NCBI GenBank assembly: GCA_049194865.1
Contig: JBLZWL010000003.1
Location: 62,001-126,000, forward strand
Origin: Myxococcus terminator_A
GTDB lineage: Bacteria > Myxococcota > Myxococcia > Myxococcales > Myxococcaceae
Length of the DNA stretch: 64,000 nucleotides
Direction: 5' to 3'
The notes below the pieces were generated by a model. That model saw only the letters and a program-made list of their open reading frames with translations. It had not been told where the DNA came from and made no database searches. Shown piece after piece: positions 25,082 through 34,718 of the stretch. Every line of letters starts with the position of its first letter. Within the stretch, counting starts at the first letter, position 1. The translations under genes and the position numbers were made by a program.

Positions 25082-26070
25082 GTCGTCTCCCTCTGAAGAA
25101 GGCCGCGAGACTGCTCCAGCAGGACCTCCAGCTGGTTGTTGAGGTCTCCGCCTTCGGCGAAGAGCGGCACCCGCATCAGTTCACTCTCCGCCTTCACCAA
25201 CTGCATCGCGGTGGCGAACCGAGCCAGATGCCCATCGTTCTCGGTGTCGAAACGCTCCGCCAACTCCCAGAGGGAGTCGATGGCCCGACCCGCTCGCTGG
25301 TCGAGCGCGCCGAGAACACCGCTCAGCTCGTCCACGCGCACTCCCGCCCGCTCCAGCAGCGCGATGGCCGCATCGATGCGCGCGACCTGTTCATCGACCT
25401 CCTCCGCATAGGCCAGGGCCTTCGTTCTGGCCTTCTCCCCTTGATGGGCCATGACGAAACCAACGACGGCCATCGCGGGGGCCACCGCGATGCCTCCGAG
25501 GATCGCCGTGCCTCCAGCAACGCCCCAGCCGCCCGCCGCAAGAGAGCCACCGCCAAGCCACGCCAGCAGGGCGCTGTTCGCCGCGGCGCCAGTCAGCCCC
25601 GACAACGCGGCGCCCGTTCCAGCCGTGGCGAAGCTGGTGACCAACCCCGTGGTCAGGGCGCTGGCTCCCGCGCCCGTGACGGCCGCCGCGACCGAGCCCG
25701 ACAGCGTGCCGCCCGCTTCGAGATATTGCACGGCGAACTCGCGGACGGCTTCCCGACTCACCCCCACGCGTCCCAGGTGCTCCAACGCCTCGATGCGGGC
25801 CTTTTGATTCAACTGCTCGAGGAAGTCGAAGAGACGACGGAAGGTCGTGGTGACAACACCATCTCGCTGAGCGGCCAGGGCATCCAGCTGACGTTGCAGC
25901 ACGCCACGCGCACCCTCCACCCGCTGAACCGCGGCTTCATGTCGTGCCTGCGCCTCCTCGCCGATGTCCTTGGCGTCCTTCATGCTGTCGAGGCCGTCGT
26001 AGCTTTTCTTGGCGCCATAGCCAAAGAGACCAGCAAGCAGAAGCGCGGCGGGAATGAGCGGAAGCGGCAT
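25078..26070 (-). CDS. Membrane protein with glycine-rich hydrophobic hairpin and coiled coils
   Basis: This 330-aa protein starts with a hydrophobic segment (LPLIPAALLLAGLFGYGA) followed by a long coiled coil (residues 25-100). A large Gly/Ala-rich hydrophobic region (around residues 130-210; LLAWLGGGSLAAGGWGVAGG) resembles pore- or hairpin-forming membrane segments. A second helical domain closes the protein. AGGAGGT lies 7 nt before ATG 26070, one of the best ribosome binding sites in the window. It is coupled to the small coiled-coil gene and divergent from the TerB operon, so co-regulation with that system is possible. The Gly-rich region is reminiscent of proteins seen near dynamin-like GTPases, but no GTPase is present here. 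Confidence 0.72.
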   Translation of the reverse strand: MPLPLIPAALLLAGLFGYGAKKSYDGLDSMKDAKDIGEEAQARHEAAVQRVEGARGVLQRQLDALAAQRDGVVTTTFRRLFDFLEQLNQKARIEALEHLGRVGVSREAVREFAVQYLEAGGTLSGSVAAAVTGAGASALTTGLVTSFATAGTGAALSGLTGAAANSALLAWLGGGSLAAGGWGVAGGTAILGGIAVAPAMAVVGFVMAHQGEKARTKALAYAEEVDEQVARIDAAIALLERAGVRVDELSGVLGALDQRAGRAIDSLWELAERFDTENDGHLARFATAMQLVKAESELMRVPLFAEGGDLNNQLEVLLEQSRGLLQRETT

Positions 26071-26320
26071 CACATACCTCCTGAGTGCGTGAGCTGGGCC
26101 TGTCCAACGAAGTCTGTCAATCAAGGGCGGCAGACTTCAGGCACACCCTTGTCCGACCCACGATGGGTCATGACCGCCCCGATGGGAATACCTCTCCGGG
26201 GTGATGAGCCTTTGAGCCTTTTCCCTCCCGCGCGCGCCTGCATCCCATTACCCTGACCCGGGCTGGTACAGTCAGACGTGTGAGGTAGCCGTCCTTCAGC
26301 GCCCGGCGGGGAGCGACACA

Positions 26321-28906
26321 ATGGACGTATGGATGCGGGCGCTGCCGACCCTGGTTGCCGCCGCTCAGTCAGACGGGGCCGGGGGAACGCTGTGCTGGAT
26401 GGTCGTCGTGGGTCTGGGGGTGTGGGGCGGCGCTGTCTGGCTCAACAATTTCAACAAGCGCTGGAATGCCGCGCAACTATCAGGCGCCATCGTCGCGCCT
26501 GCTCGCGTTCCCGCTCCCGTCCCTCGCGCTGCCCCACCTGACTCCACCATCGCGCTGCGATTCGACACCGTGAGCGCGCCCAGGGTCTCCCCAGGGCTCA
26601 TGGTCCGCATCCCGGATGAGCCGCGGCCGGTGGCACCGCGTCTCGCGCCTCCACCCCCTGTGACTCCCGCGCCCGCGGCCTTCACGATGACAGCCTCCGC
26701 TCCGGCCGTGGAGCCAGTCGAGCCCGCACCGCGCGTCGAGCCCGCTCCTCCCGTGGCGACCGTGCCACCCGTCGCGACACAGGCGGCCCCCGGTCCCACG
26801 CTGTGGCCACCCACCCCTCCCAAGACCGGCTGGATTCCACCAGGACAGTCCATCGAGGTCGCTGGCTACAAGCTGAAGGACGGAATGGTCTACGTGGGCT
26901 CGCGGCTGCGCGCCGTGAATGCCCCGGGCACCGAGCCCTCACTCATCAACCCGAGTCTCGAAGTGGCCTCTCGGCCCAACCGCGATGGACAGGGCATGCG
27001 GTACTGGCCCTCGTACTCGGACATCTCTCCCGCTTCCCGCGCGGGTTATCTGGAGTGGCTCGCGAGTGGACGTCGCAATCCCAACGCCTACATCGGCTAT
27101 GTCTTCCTCTTCTTCTACGGACTGGAACGTCGAGCACTCATCGAGCTGGGTACGGACGCAACGGCCGCCACCGAGGCCCGCCTCATCGAGGATGAAGTCC
27201 AAGCCCTGCTCAGGGTCCACGAGGAGAACAGCTCCTTCCGTGGCTATGCCTCCGCCTTCCTCGACGTGCTGCGCGTGCGCCGCGCCGGAGAAGACGGACT
27301 GCTGAAGGAGGCGCCCCAGTTCTCCTTGCGCCATGCGGGCGCGGCCTCGTTCGACGTGCGCATGGCCGTGGGCACCGCGGCGTCCAAGGGCCTGCCACTT
27401 CCCGCAGACTGGGCACTCGCCTGGGCCGTGGAGGCGAGTGACTCGCGATTGCGCACTCCCGCCACACGCTGCCCCGAGGAGTTCCAGGCCCTGTTCCGCG
27501 CGCGCTACCAACGAGACCACGGCGCGGGCATCGTCCCTCGTGCCACGAAGACCCAGGTGGACGCCCGCTACGAGCCCGCGAGCGCGTCCTTCGGAGGAAT
27601 GGTGCGCCTGGCGTCGGCCTCCGTCACCAACGCCTCCGAGACATCGCTCAAGCCCGTGCGCGCGCTCATCGAGGACTGCTGCGAGTCGCTCGAGTCCTAC
27701 AGCCGCTGGGTGGGAAAGAATCCCGACGCGCGCAACAGCATGAGCGCCCTGGCCCTGCTTCCCCCCGAGCTGGCGACCACGGTGCAAGGTGGCTCGGACG
27801 TGCAGGCGCTCCGCGCGCTGTTGCAGCAATCGCTCGGGAGCAACGTCTCCGCGCCCGTGGCCGCCGCCTCCCTCCTCGCGCACTGGCCCACCGCGACCTC
27901 CGGCAAGCTCTCCAAGTCCGAGGCCGTGGGACTGGCCCAGGCCCTGGAGAAGCTGGGCTACGGCATGGAGCCCGACCCTCGCATGGGTGGCGCCGTGCTC
28001 GCCCTCGAGGAGTCCGCCCACCTCTTCACGCTGCCCCCGGAGTCACCGACCGCGCCCTCCGGTGACTACCTGTCAGCGCTCGCGATGCTCCACCTCGCCG
28101 CCGCCGTGGCGACCGCGGATGGAACCGTCTCCACGGACGAGACCACTCGCATGGTGGCCCTGGTGGAAGCGGCCCAGGGACTGCTCGCCTCGGAGAAGAC
28201 CCGCCTCAAGGCACATATCGCGTGGCTCCTCGCGAGGCCGGCCTCCAGCGCGGGCCACAAGAAGCGCGTCGAAGCGCTCGCACCCGAGGCCCGCACCTCG
28301 CTGGGCAACCTCTTGATTGAAGTCGCCATGGCGGACGGCAACGTGTCGCCCCAGGAGCTCAAGACGCTGTCGAAGCTCTACGCCATGCTGGGACTCGACG
28401 AGGCCAGCGTCTACTCCCGCGTCCACGCCGCCTCGGCGACGCGGCCCACCGCCGCGACGGAGCCCGTCTCCATGCGGCTCGCCGGAGCGCCCGAGAAGGG
28501 CTTCGCCATCCCCGCGCCTCCTCCCGAGAAGGGAGAGCGACTGGCGCTCGACATGCGCAGCGTGCAGGCGAAGCTCGCTGAGACCGCCGCCGTCTCCAGC
28601 CTCCTGGGCAGCATCTTCGCCGAAGAGGAAGCGCCGCCGCCCGTCGCTCCGACGACACAAGCCCCCGTGGAAGCCGGCGTCGCGGGTCTGGACTCCCTCC
28701 ACTCCTCCCTGCTGCGAGCCCTCGTCGCGAAGACGGAGTGGCCTCGCTCCGACGTGGAGAAGCTCGCCGGTGGGCTCGGCCTGCTCACGGACGGCGCCCT
28801 GGAGGTCATCAACGACGCGGCCTTCGAGGTGTGCGGCGAGCCTGTCCTCGAAGGCGACGACACACTTCAGCTCAATGAGCAGGCAGCACGGGAGATGATG
28901 TCATGA
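26321..28906 (+). CDS. TerB-domain protein (TerB_N/TerB/TerB_C type), first gene of an 8-gene operon
   Basis: This 861-aa protein has one N-terminal membrane helix (CWMVVVGLGVWGGAVWL), a Pro/Ala-rich linker to about residue 165, and a TerB_N-like region (YWPSYSDISPASRAGYLEWLASGRR, then YVFLFFYGLERRAL). Two TerB-type helical segments with acidic turns (ATADGTVSTDE near residue 605 and AMADGNVSPQE near 670) are followed by a TerB_C-like end (LTDGALEVINDAAFEVCGEPVLEGDDTL). TerB is a metal-linked helical domain of tellurite/stress systems; TerB_N/TerB_C proteins are known next to ATPase and helicase genes in a DNA-processing Ter module. The stop overlaps the next start by 4 bp. ATG 26321 has GGGGAG upstream. 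Confidence 0.85.
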   Translation: MDVWMRALPTLVAAAQSDGAGGTLCWMVVVGLGVWGGAVWLNNFNKRWNAAQLSGAIVAPARVPAPVPRAAPPDSTIALRFDTVSAPRVSPGLMVRIPDEPRPVAPRLAPPPPVTPAPAAFTMTASAPAVEPVEPAPRVEPAPPVATVPPVATQAAPGPTLWPPTPPKTGWIPPGQSIEVAGYKLKDGMVYVGSRLRAVNAPGTEPSLINPSLEVASRPNRDGQGMRYWPSYSDISPASRAGYLEWLASGRRNPNAYIGYVFLFFYGLERRALIELGTDATAATEARLIEDEVQALLRVHEENSSFRGYASAFLDVLRVRRAGEDGLLKEAPQFSLRHAGAASFDVRMAVGTAASKGLPLPADWALAWAVEASDSRLRTPATRCPEEFQALFRARYQRDHGAGIVPRATKTQVDARYEPASASFGGMVRLASASVTNASETSLKPVRALIEDCCESLESYSRWVGKNPDARNSMSALALLPPELATTVQGGSDVQALRALLQQSLGSNVSAPVAAASLLAHWPTATSGKLSKSEAVGLAQALEKLGYGMEPDPRMGGAVLALEESAHLFTLPPESPTAPSGDYLSALAMLHLAAAVATADGTVSTDETTRMVALVEAAQGLLASEKTRLKAHIAWLLARPASSAGHKKRVEALAPEARTSLGNLLIEVAMADGNVSPQELKTLSKLYAMLGLDEASVYSRVHAASATRPTAATEPVSMRLAGAPEKGFAIPAPPPEKGERLALDMRSVQAKLAETAAVSSLLGSIFAEEEAPPPVAPTTQAPVEAGVAGLDSLHSSLLRALVAKTEWPRSDVEKLAGGLGLLTDGALEVINDAAFEVCGEPVLEGDDTLQLNEQAAREMMS

Positions 28907-30243
28907 CGGACGCGACACCCCAGGGACGCATCAGGCCGAAGGACCGGGACGCCATCGTCCAGTCGCTGCGCGCGGGCGTCGTGCCTCGCGTGGGACAGCA
29001 GCACATCCAGGTGGGACGCGTCGAGGAGGTCCGGGCCCTCGTCCGTGACGTAGAGCGCATCGCCGAGGGTGGAAGCGCCATCCGCTTCGTCATCGGCGAG
29101 TACGGCTCCGGCAAGACGTTCTTCCTCAACCTCATCCGCTCCATCGCCCTGGAGAAGCGCCTCGTCACGCTGCACGCGGACCTCAACCCCGACCGGCGCT
29201 TGCACGCGACGGATGGGAAGGCTCGCAGCCTCTACGCGGAGTTGATGCGCAACCTGGCCACCCGGGCCAAGCCCGAGGGTGGCGCGCTCGCCAGCGTCGT
29301 GGAGCGCTTCGTCTCCAGCGCCCTCACTGACGCGAAGAGCCGGAACCTGAACCCCGAGGCCGTCATCCGGGAGAAGCTTGCCGCGCTCTCGGAGCTGGTG
29401 GGCGGCTACGACTTCGCGGAGGTCATCGCCGCCTACTGGCGCGGCCATGACAGCGGGAACGAGGTGCTCAAGGCCGACGCCGTGAAGTGGCTGCGCGGCG
29501 AGTTCTCCACGCGCACCGATGCACGCAAGGCGCTGGGCGTCCGCACCATCATCGACGACGCGGATGTCTACGACCAGTTGAAGCTCCTGGGTCGGTTCGT
29601 CCGGCTGTCCGGCTACGACGGCCTGATGGTGTGCCTGGATGAGCTGGTCAATCTCTACAAGATGGCCAACACCAAGGCCCGCGCCTCCAACTACGAGCAG
29701 ATCCTCCGCATCCTCAATGACTGTCTCCAGGGCACCGCCGAGGGCCTGGGCTTCATCCTGGGAGGAACGCCCGAGTTCCTCATGGACACCCGCAAGGGCC
29801 TCTACAGCTACGAGGCCCTCCAGTCGCGACTGGCGCAGAACACCTTCGCCGTGGGCAACCTCGTCGACTACAGCTCACCGGTGCTCCGGCTGGCCAACCT
29901 CACCCCCGAGGACCTGTACGTCCTGCTCACCAAGCTGCGGCACGTCTACTCCGTAGGCGACACGTCCGCGCAGCGCCTGCCCGACGAGGGACTCCAGGGC
30001 TTCATGACCCACTGCTCCGAGCGCATCGGCGAGGCATACTTCCGCACGCCCCGGAGCACCGTGACGGCCTTCATCAACCTGCTGGCCGTCCTTGAACAGA
30101 ATCCGACCGCGGACTGGAAGGAACTGCTCGGAGGCGTGCAGCTCGCCACGGACGTCAACCCGGACCTGGCCCCCCTCGTCGAGGCGGAGGCGGGAAGCAT
30201 GACGGCCGGAGCGGATGATGAGCTCGCATCCTTCAAGCTCTGA
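28903..30243 (+). CDS. BrxD-like P-loop ATPase (DUF2791 type)
   Basis: This 446-aa ATPase has Walker A GEYGSGKT at residues 65-72 and Walker B LMVCLDEL with Asp246-Glu247. A later segment (LQSRLAQNTFA) carries a possible arginine finger. Overall it matches BREX-type ATP-binding proteins (BrxD, DUF2791). In BREX type 2 and related defence modules, BrxD is encoded next to the helicase BrxHI, as here. It overlaps both neighbours: 4 bp with the TerB gene and 26 bp with the helicase. BREX methylase and PglZ genes are absent, so this is not a standard BREX locus. Confidence 0.83.
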   Translation: MTDATPQGRIRPKDRDAIVQSLRAGVVPRVGQQHIQVGRVEEVRALVRDVERIAEGGSAIRFVIGEYGSGKTFFLNLIRSIALEKRLVTLHADLNPDRRLHATDGKARSLYAELMRNLATRAKPEGGALASVVERFVSSALTDAKSRNLNPEAVIREKLAALSELVGGYDFAEVIAAYWRGHDSGNEVLKADAVKWLRGEFSTRTDARKALGVRTIIDDADVYDQLKLLGRFVRLSGYDGLMVCLDELVNLYKMANTKARASNYEQILRILNDCLQGTAEGLGFILGGTPEFLMDTRKGLYSYEALQSRLAQNTFAVGNLVDYSSPVLRLANLTPEDLYVLLTKLRHVYSVGDTSAQRLPDEGLQGFMTHCSERIGEAYFRTPRSTVTAFINLLAVLEQNPTADWKELLGGVQLATDVNPDLAPLVEAEAGSMTAGADDELASFKL

Positions 30244-32452
30244 CCCGAACGGCTCCGCGTCGGGCTCCTTCCACCGACTGCACCCCAAGGTGCGGCGCTG
30301 GGTGTGGAGCCAGGGGTGGAAGGAGCTGCGCGGCATCCAGGAGGCCGCGATTGCTCCCATCATCGAGGGGACGCAAGACGTCATCCTCTCGGCGTCGACG
30401 GCCAGCGGCAAGACGGAGGCCGCGTTCCTGCCCATCTGCAGCCGGCTCGCGGAGGACTCCGGCGGCAGCGTGCGCACCATCTACATCGGCCCGCTCAAGG
30501 CCCTCATCAACGACCAGTTCGAGCGACTCGACGGACTCTGCGAGGGCTTGGGGATTCCCGTGCACCGCTGGCACGGCGACGTGTCCCAGGGCCACAAGTC
30601 GCGGCTGCTCAAGTCCCCAGCGGGAATCCTCCTCATCACTCCCGAGTCGCTCGAAGCCCTCTTCATCCGACAGGGCTCCGCGCTGGCCAGCCTGTTCTCC
30701 GGGCTGGAGCACATCGTCATCGACGAGCTGCATGCCTTCATCGGCACTGAACGGGGATGCCAGCTCCGGTCGCTCCTGCATCGTGTCGAGCTGACCCTGC
30801 GTCGCAACGTGCCGCGCGTGGGCCTCAGCGCCACGCTCGGCGATATGTCCCTGGCCGCGGAGTTCCTCCGGCCTGGAGCTGGCGAGCAGGTCAAGCTGTG
30901 CAACGCCGACTCCGGCGGTGGAGAGCTGCTCCTCCAGCTGCGGGGCTATCGCACGCGGGCGCCTGATGTTCGGCGTCTGGCCTCGGGAGCTGACGAGGAG
31001 TCCGAAGAAGGGCTGCCCGAGGATGAACACGACGTGGGGGCGCACCTTTTCAAGACGCTGCGAGGGACCCACAACCTCGTGTTCGCCAACAGTCGCAGGA
31101 ACGTGGAGCTCTACGCGGACCTCCTGCGCCGCATGTGCGAACAGGCCCAGTTGCCCAACGAGTTCTTTCCCCACCACGGCAACCTCTCCAAGGAGCTGCG
31201 AGAGGAAGCAGAGGCCGCGCTCAAGGCGAAGCAGCGTCCCGTCACCCTGGTGTGCACCACCACGCTGGAGATGGGCATCGACGTGGGCGCCGTGCAGAGC
31301 ATCGCCCAGGTGGGCGTTCCTCCCTCGGTGGCCAGCCTTCGTCAGCGCCTGGGACGCAGCGGACGCAAGGGCGGGCCCGCCGTGCTCCGCCTGTATCTCC
31401 AGGAAGCGGAGCTGACGAGCACCAGTCCCCTGACAGACCAGCTCCGAGTGCGTCTGCTCCAGTCGGTGGCCATGCTCGAGCTGCTGCTGACGAACTGGTT
31501 CGAGCCTCCCGCCTCGGGCGCCTTCCACTTCTCCACGCTGGTCCAGCAGCTGCTCTCGCTCATCGCCCAGCATGGCGGCGTCAAGGCGGGCGAGGCCTTC
31601 TCCGCGCTGTGCCAGGGCGGTCCCTTCGCGCGGGTGTCTCGCGAGGACTTCGTGCACTTCCTGCGGGGCCTGGGACAGCGGGAGCTGCTCTCGCAGTCCT
31701 CGGATGGAACGTTGCTCCTGGGGCGGATAGGAGAGCGGCTCGTCAACCACTACAGCTTCTATGCGGCCTTCGCCTCGGTGGAGGAGTTCCGGCTGGTGGC
31801 CTCGGGACGCACGCTGGGCACGATGCCCATCGACCAGCCGCTCTTCGTCGGCACGTACCTCATCTTCGGCGGACGACGGTGGCGCGTGCTCGCCGTTCAG
31901 GCCGACGAGAAGGTCGTGGAGCTGGAGCCCGCACCCTCGGGTCGCGTCCCCATGTTCGAGCCCGCCAGCGTGGGCGGTGTGCACGACCGCGTCCGGGAGC
32001 AGATGCGCACTGTCTATGCCAGTGACGGTGTTCCTCGATACCTGGATGCGCGCGCGCAAGAGCTGCTGGCGGAGGCTCGGGCGAACTTCCAGCGATGGGG
32101 GCTCGCCGAGCGCTCCATCGTCACCTCGGGTCGGGAGGTCCATGTCTTCCCCTGGGCCGGCGACGCGGTGGTGCACACCCTGGCGCTGTCACTCCAGGCG
32201 CGAGGACTGTCGGTGCAGACGCTGGGGGCTGTCTTGAGCGTGGAGGGGATGCAGTCAGACGTGGAAGGCGCCCTGCGTGGGCTCGTGGCGGAGGGGCCTC
32301 CTCGGGCCGAAGCCCTCACGACCCACGTGGCCAACATGGCGCTCGAAAAGCATGACGGCTTCGTGCCGGAGGACCTGCTCGCGCGTGACTACGCGGCTCG
32401 GTACCTGGATGTCCAAGGTGCGTGGCGCGCGGCGCAGCGGGTGTTGCAGTGA
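30218..32452 (+). CDS. Lhr/BrxHI-like DEAD/DEAH-box helicase
   Basis: This 744-aa superfamily II helicase has motif I ASTASGKT (residues 59-66), DEAH-box variant DELH, motif III SATLGD, motif V TTLEMGID and motif VI QRLGRSGR. A C-terminal winged-helix and accessory region continues to the end. The layout matches Lhr-type helicases including BrxHI, which pairs with BrxD. The start lies inside the ATPase gene; ATG 30218 (6 nt after GGAG) is preferred over ATG 30215. It probably unwinds or remodels DNA together with the upstream ATPase and the TerB protein. Confidence 0.87.
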   Translation: MSSHPSSSDPNGSASGSFHRLHPKVRRWVWSQGWKELRGIQEAAIAPIIEGTQDVILSASTASGKTEAAFLPICSRLAEDSGGSVRTIYIGPLKALINDQFERLDGLCEGLGIPVHRWHGDVSQGHKSRLLKSPAGILLITPESLEALFIRQGSALASLFSGLEHIVIDELHAFIGTERGCQLRSLLHRVELTLRRNVPRVGLSATLGDMSLAAEFLRPGAGEQVKLCNADSGGGELLLQLRGYRTRAPDVRRLASGADEESEEGLPEDEHDVGAHLFKTLRGTHNLVFANSRRNVELYADLLRRMCEQAQLPNEFFPHHGNLSKELREEAEAALKAKQRPVTLVCTTTLEMGIDVGAVQSIAQVGVPPSVASLRQRLGRSGRKGGPAVLRLYLQEAELTSTSPLTDQLRVRLLQSVAMLELLLTNWFEPPASGAFHFSTLVQQLLSLIAQHGGVKAGEAFSALCQGGPFARVSREDFVHFLRGLGQRELLSQSSDGTLLLGRIGERLVNHYSFYAAFASVEEFRLVASGRTLGTMPIDQPLFVGTYLIFGGRRWRVLAVQADEKVVELEPAPSGRVPMFEPASVGGVHDRVREQMRTVYASDGVPRYLDARAQELLAEARANFQRWGLAERSIVTSGREVHVFPWAGDAVVHTLALSLQARGLSVQTLGAVLSVEGMQSDVEGALRGLVAEGPPRAEALTTHVANMALEKHDGFVPEDLLARDYAARYLDVQGAWRAAQRVLQ

Positions 32453-32480
32453 CGCTCTCCCTGAAGAGGCCTTGTCGCCC

Positions 32481-34718
32481 ATGAGTCTTCCTTCTCACGA
32501 GTCCCAGGCCGTCGACCCGACGCCTCCCGAAGACGCGGCGGCCATCAAGCACGCCGCCACGCAGGCCTTCGTCGAATGGGCACGACGCCTGCCCGTGGCA
32601 CCTTCGAGTCCGACGGACTTCATCCGCTCCGTGGAGCCGAAGGTGCGGAGGGCCTGCCGGCTCTACACGACCATCACCGAGCGGACGGTCGTGTGGAAGG
32701 AAGAAGCCGCTCGAGGTTCACCGCCCATCACGGGGTTGAGGCGCAAGGCCGACAGCGTCGACCCCTGGGCGGAGACACGCACGAGCCTCCGTGAAAACAG
32801 CCTCTCCATCCTCGCCTGTTCACCGTGCGGTGGCCTGGGCTCGCTTCCTTGCTCCAGGTGTAGCGGAACTGGGGCGGTCCGCTGCTCGAACTGTAACGGC
32901 ACACGGAAGGCCTACGGTTACGCATCGAACGGCTCGCGTCGACTCATGAACTGCAGGTCATGTGACGCGCGGGGCAGTGTCTCCTGTAGCGGCTGCAATT
33001 CGGGGCGGGTGTCCTGCTCGCCATGCCTGGGGCACGGCCGTGAGCAGCGTTGGCTCGAGTTCGTCGAGTCGGTCCGCTTCGACTTCCTGGTGATGACGGA
33101 GGACGAGACGCTGCGCGGCCTGCCGTGGACGACGGTGGAGATGGAGAAGGACGCGAAGCTCCTGGGAGAAATCAGCGCGAACGGTGCGCTGTCGCGGGAG
33201 AAGGTCGCGCCGCATCTCCCCGAGGATTGGCTCCAGGAGCACTGGGAGAAGACCCGAATCGCGCTCAAGACCCAGGAGCGCATCACCAGCCAGCTCTTCC
33301 AGGTCTTCGAGGCGCCTGCCGCGCAAGTCTCCTACTCCATCGAGGATGCGCGCCCCACGACAGTTCACTTCGAGGGGCAGAGGATGCTGGCGCCACCGGT
33401 CTCCGCGGACCGACAGTTCGCGGCAAGAGCCCGGAAGGTCTTCGCGGCCCGGTTCGTCCTCCTCCTGCTGGCCGGTTGGATTTCGCTCCTCTACATCCTC
33501 CGAGGCTCCTACTTCTGGAACGGCTGGCTGGTGGCGCTGTGTGTCTCGCTCGGTGGGCTCGCGATTCTGGGTGAGCACTTCGTCCGGGACTGGACCCTGG
33601 GCAGGAAGCAGAAGGCTCGCCGCTGGGGTATTGGCGCGGCCGTCTTCACGGTCCTCGCGGGTGTCATGGCCCTGGCTTCGGAGCCTTGGCTCAGTTCCGC
33701 GAAATCCCATATCGCGGAGGGCCGCCTCGACGACGCGGATAAGGAACTGCTCGCGCTCGGCGGGCCCGACGACCCCTCTCTCCAGCAAGCATGGACGGAC
33801 CTCCATCTCGCCCATGCGCTCCGCGCGGAGACCGTGAAAGAGGTCGCCGAGGATGCCGTCTTGATGAAGGCGGGTTCTCCGCAGCGGGCGAAGGTCGACC
33901 AGCACCTCCTGGAACTCACTCGGCAACAGGTCCTCCAGTCCCTCGCACGCAAGGAGCCCGCCTCCGCCCTGGAGGTGCTCACCACCGCGAAGCCCGCGCT
34001 CGAACAAAGCTTCTCGAAGGACGTCGGCGAGCTGACCGCACGCATCCATGAAACAGAGTTCGAGACCTGCTCGACGGAGGCCTGCCAATGGAAGGCCCTG
34101 GGCGCCGCGCTTCGCGCCGAGCCCACGTCGAACCGGGAGCAGCGACAGGAACAGGTGCGCGCGACGCTCATCGAGCGACTGTCGCCCACGCCGCGGCCCA
34201 AGGTGGCCACGCTGGAGTGGGTCCTCTACCTCGACAAGACGCGCTCGCTCGCCACCGAGCTGGGTGAGACACCCTCCGATGCGGACCTGGGGGAGCGCGC
34301 ACGACAAGCCGCCACGTGGACCCAGGAGGAACGGGGGCGGATTTCCCTCATCGGCGCCGAGCGCGCCGTAGCCACCGCGCTGCTTCAACTGTCGTCCGGC
34401 GGCGACTCGAACATCCTGATGGCGACCACGAAGTCCGTCTCCCTGTACTGCGCGCTGAAGGACGGGCGCTGCGCGGGCGCATATCTGGTGGGCGCGGACA
34501 AGGCCTCGCGCGCGCTCAATGGACTGCAACATGCGGTGACCACGAAGGAGCTGTTCTCACGGGCCCTGGGGCACTCCGCCGAGCTGCCCGCGCCACCGCA
34601 GCCTCGTGGCGGCAAGTCACCCACGCAGTCCACGTGGAAGGATGGCGGGGTGACCATCGTGGCGAGATGGAGTGGTGCCCACTTGATGGAGCTGCGCATC
34701 GGAGAGGTGAAGCCATGA
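32481..34718 (+). CDS. Membrane protein with DnaJ-type Cys-rich zinc fingers
   Basis: This 745-aa protein has six CxxC pairs between residues about 113 and 185 (CSPCGGLG, CSRCSGTG, CSNCNGTR, CRSCDARG, CSGCNSGR, CSPCLGHG), the pattern of the DnaJ central zinc domain but with extra repeats and no J domain. Three transmembrane helices follow (RFVLLLLAGWISLLYIL, WLVALCVSLGGLAIL, GIGAAVFTVLAGVMAL), then a long helical domain and a compact C-terminal domain (VTIVARWSGAHLMELRIGEV). It starts 28 bp after the helicase and overlaps hxsA by 4 bp, so it bridges the Ter/helicase genes and the His-Xaa-Ser genes. It may act as a thiol- or peptide-binding chaperone for the modified protein. No precise family is known to me. 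Confidence 0.78.
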   Translation: MSLPSHESQAVDPTPPEDAAAIKHAATQAFVEWARRLPVAPSSPTDFIRSVEPKVRRACRLYTTITERTVVWKEEAARGSPPITGLRRKADSVDPWAETRTSLRENSLSILACSPCGGLGSLPCSRCSGTGAVRCSNCNGTRKAYGYASNGSRRLMNCRSCDARGSVSCSGCNSGRVSCSPCLGHGREQRWLEFVESVRFDFLVMTEDETLRGLPWTTVEMEKDAKLLGEISANGALSREKVAPHLPEDWLQEHWEKTRIALKTQERITSQLFQVFEAPAAQVSYSIEDARPTTVHFEGQRMLAPPVSADRQFAARARKVFAARFVLLLLAGWISLLYILRGSYFWNGWLVALCVSLGGLAILGEHFVRDWTLGRKQKARRWGIGAAVFTVLAGVMALASEPWLSSAKSHIAEGRLDDADKELLALGGPDDPSLQQAWTDLHLAHALRAETVKEVAEDAVLMKAGSPQRAKVDQHLLELTRQQVLQSLARKEPASALEVLTTAKPALEQSFSKDVGELTARIHETEFETCSTEACQWKALGAALRAEPTSNREQRQEQVRATLIERLSPTPRPKVATLEWVLYLDKTRSLATELGETPSDADLGERARQAATWTQEERGRISLIGAERAVATALLQLSSGGDSNILMATTKSVSLYCALKDGRCAGAYLVGADKASRALNGLQHAVTTKELFSRALGHSAELPAPPQPRGGKSPTQSTWKDGGVTIVARWSGAHLMELRIGEVKP

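Noticed and set aside
28903..32452. Complete BREX locus
   Set aside because: Only BrxD-like and BrxHI-like genes are present; no methyltransferase, PglZ/BrxZ or BrxC-type gene is in the window.
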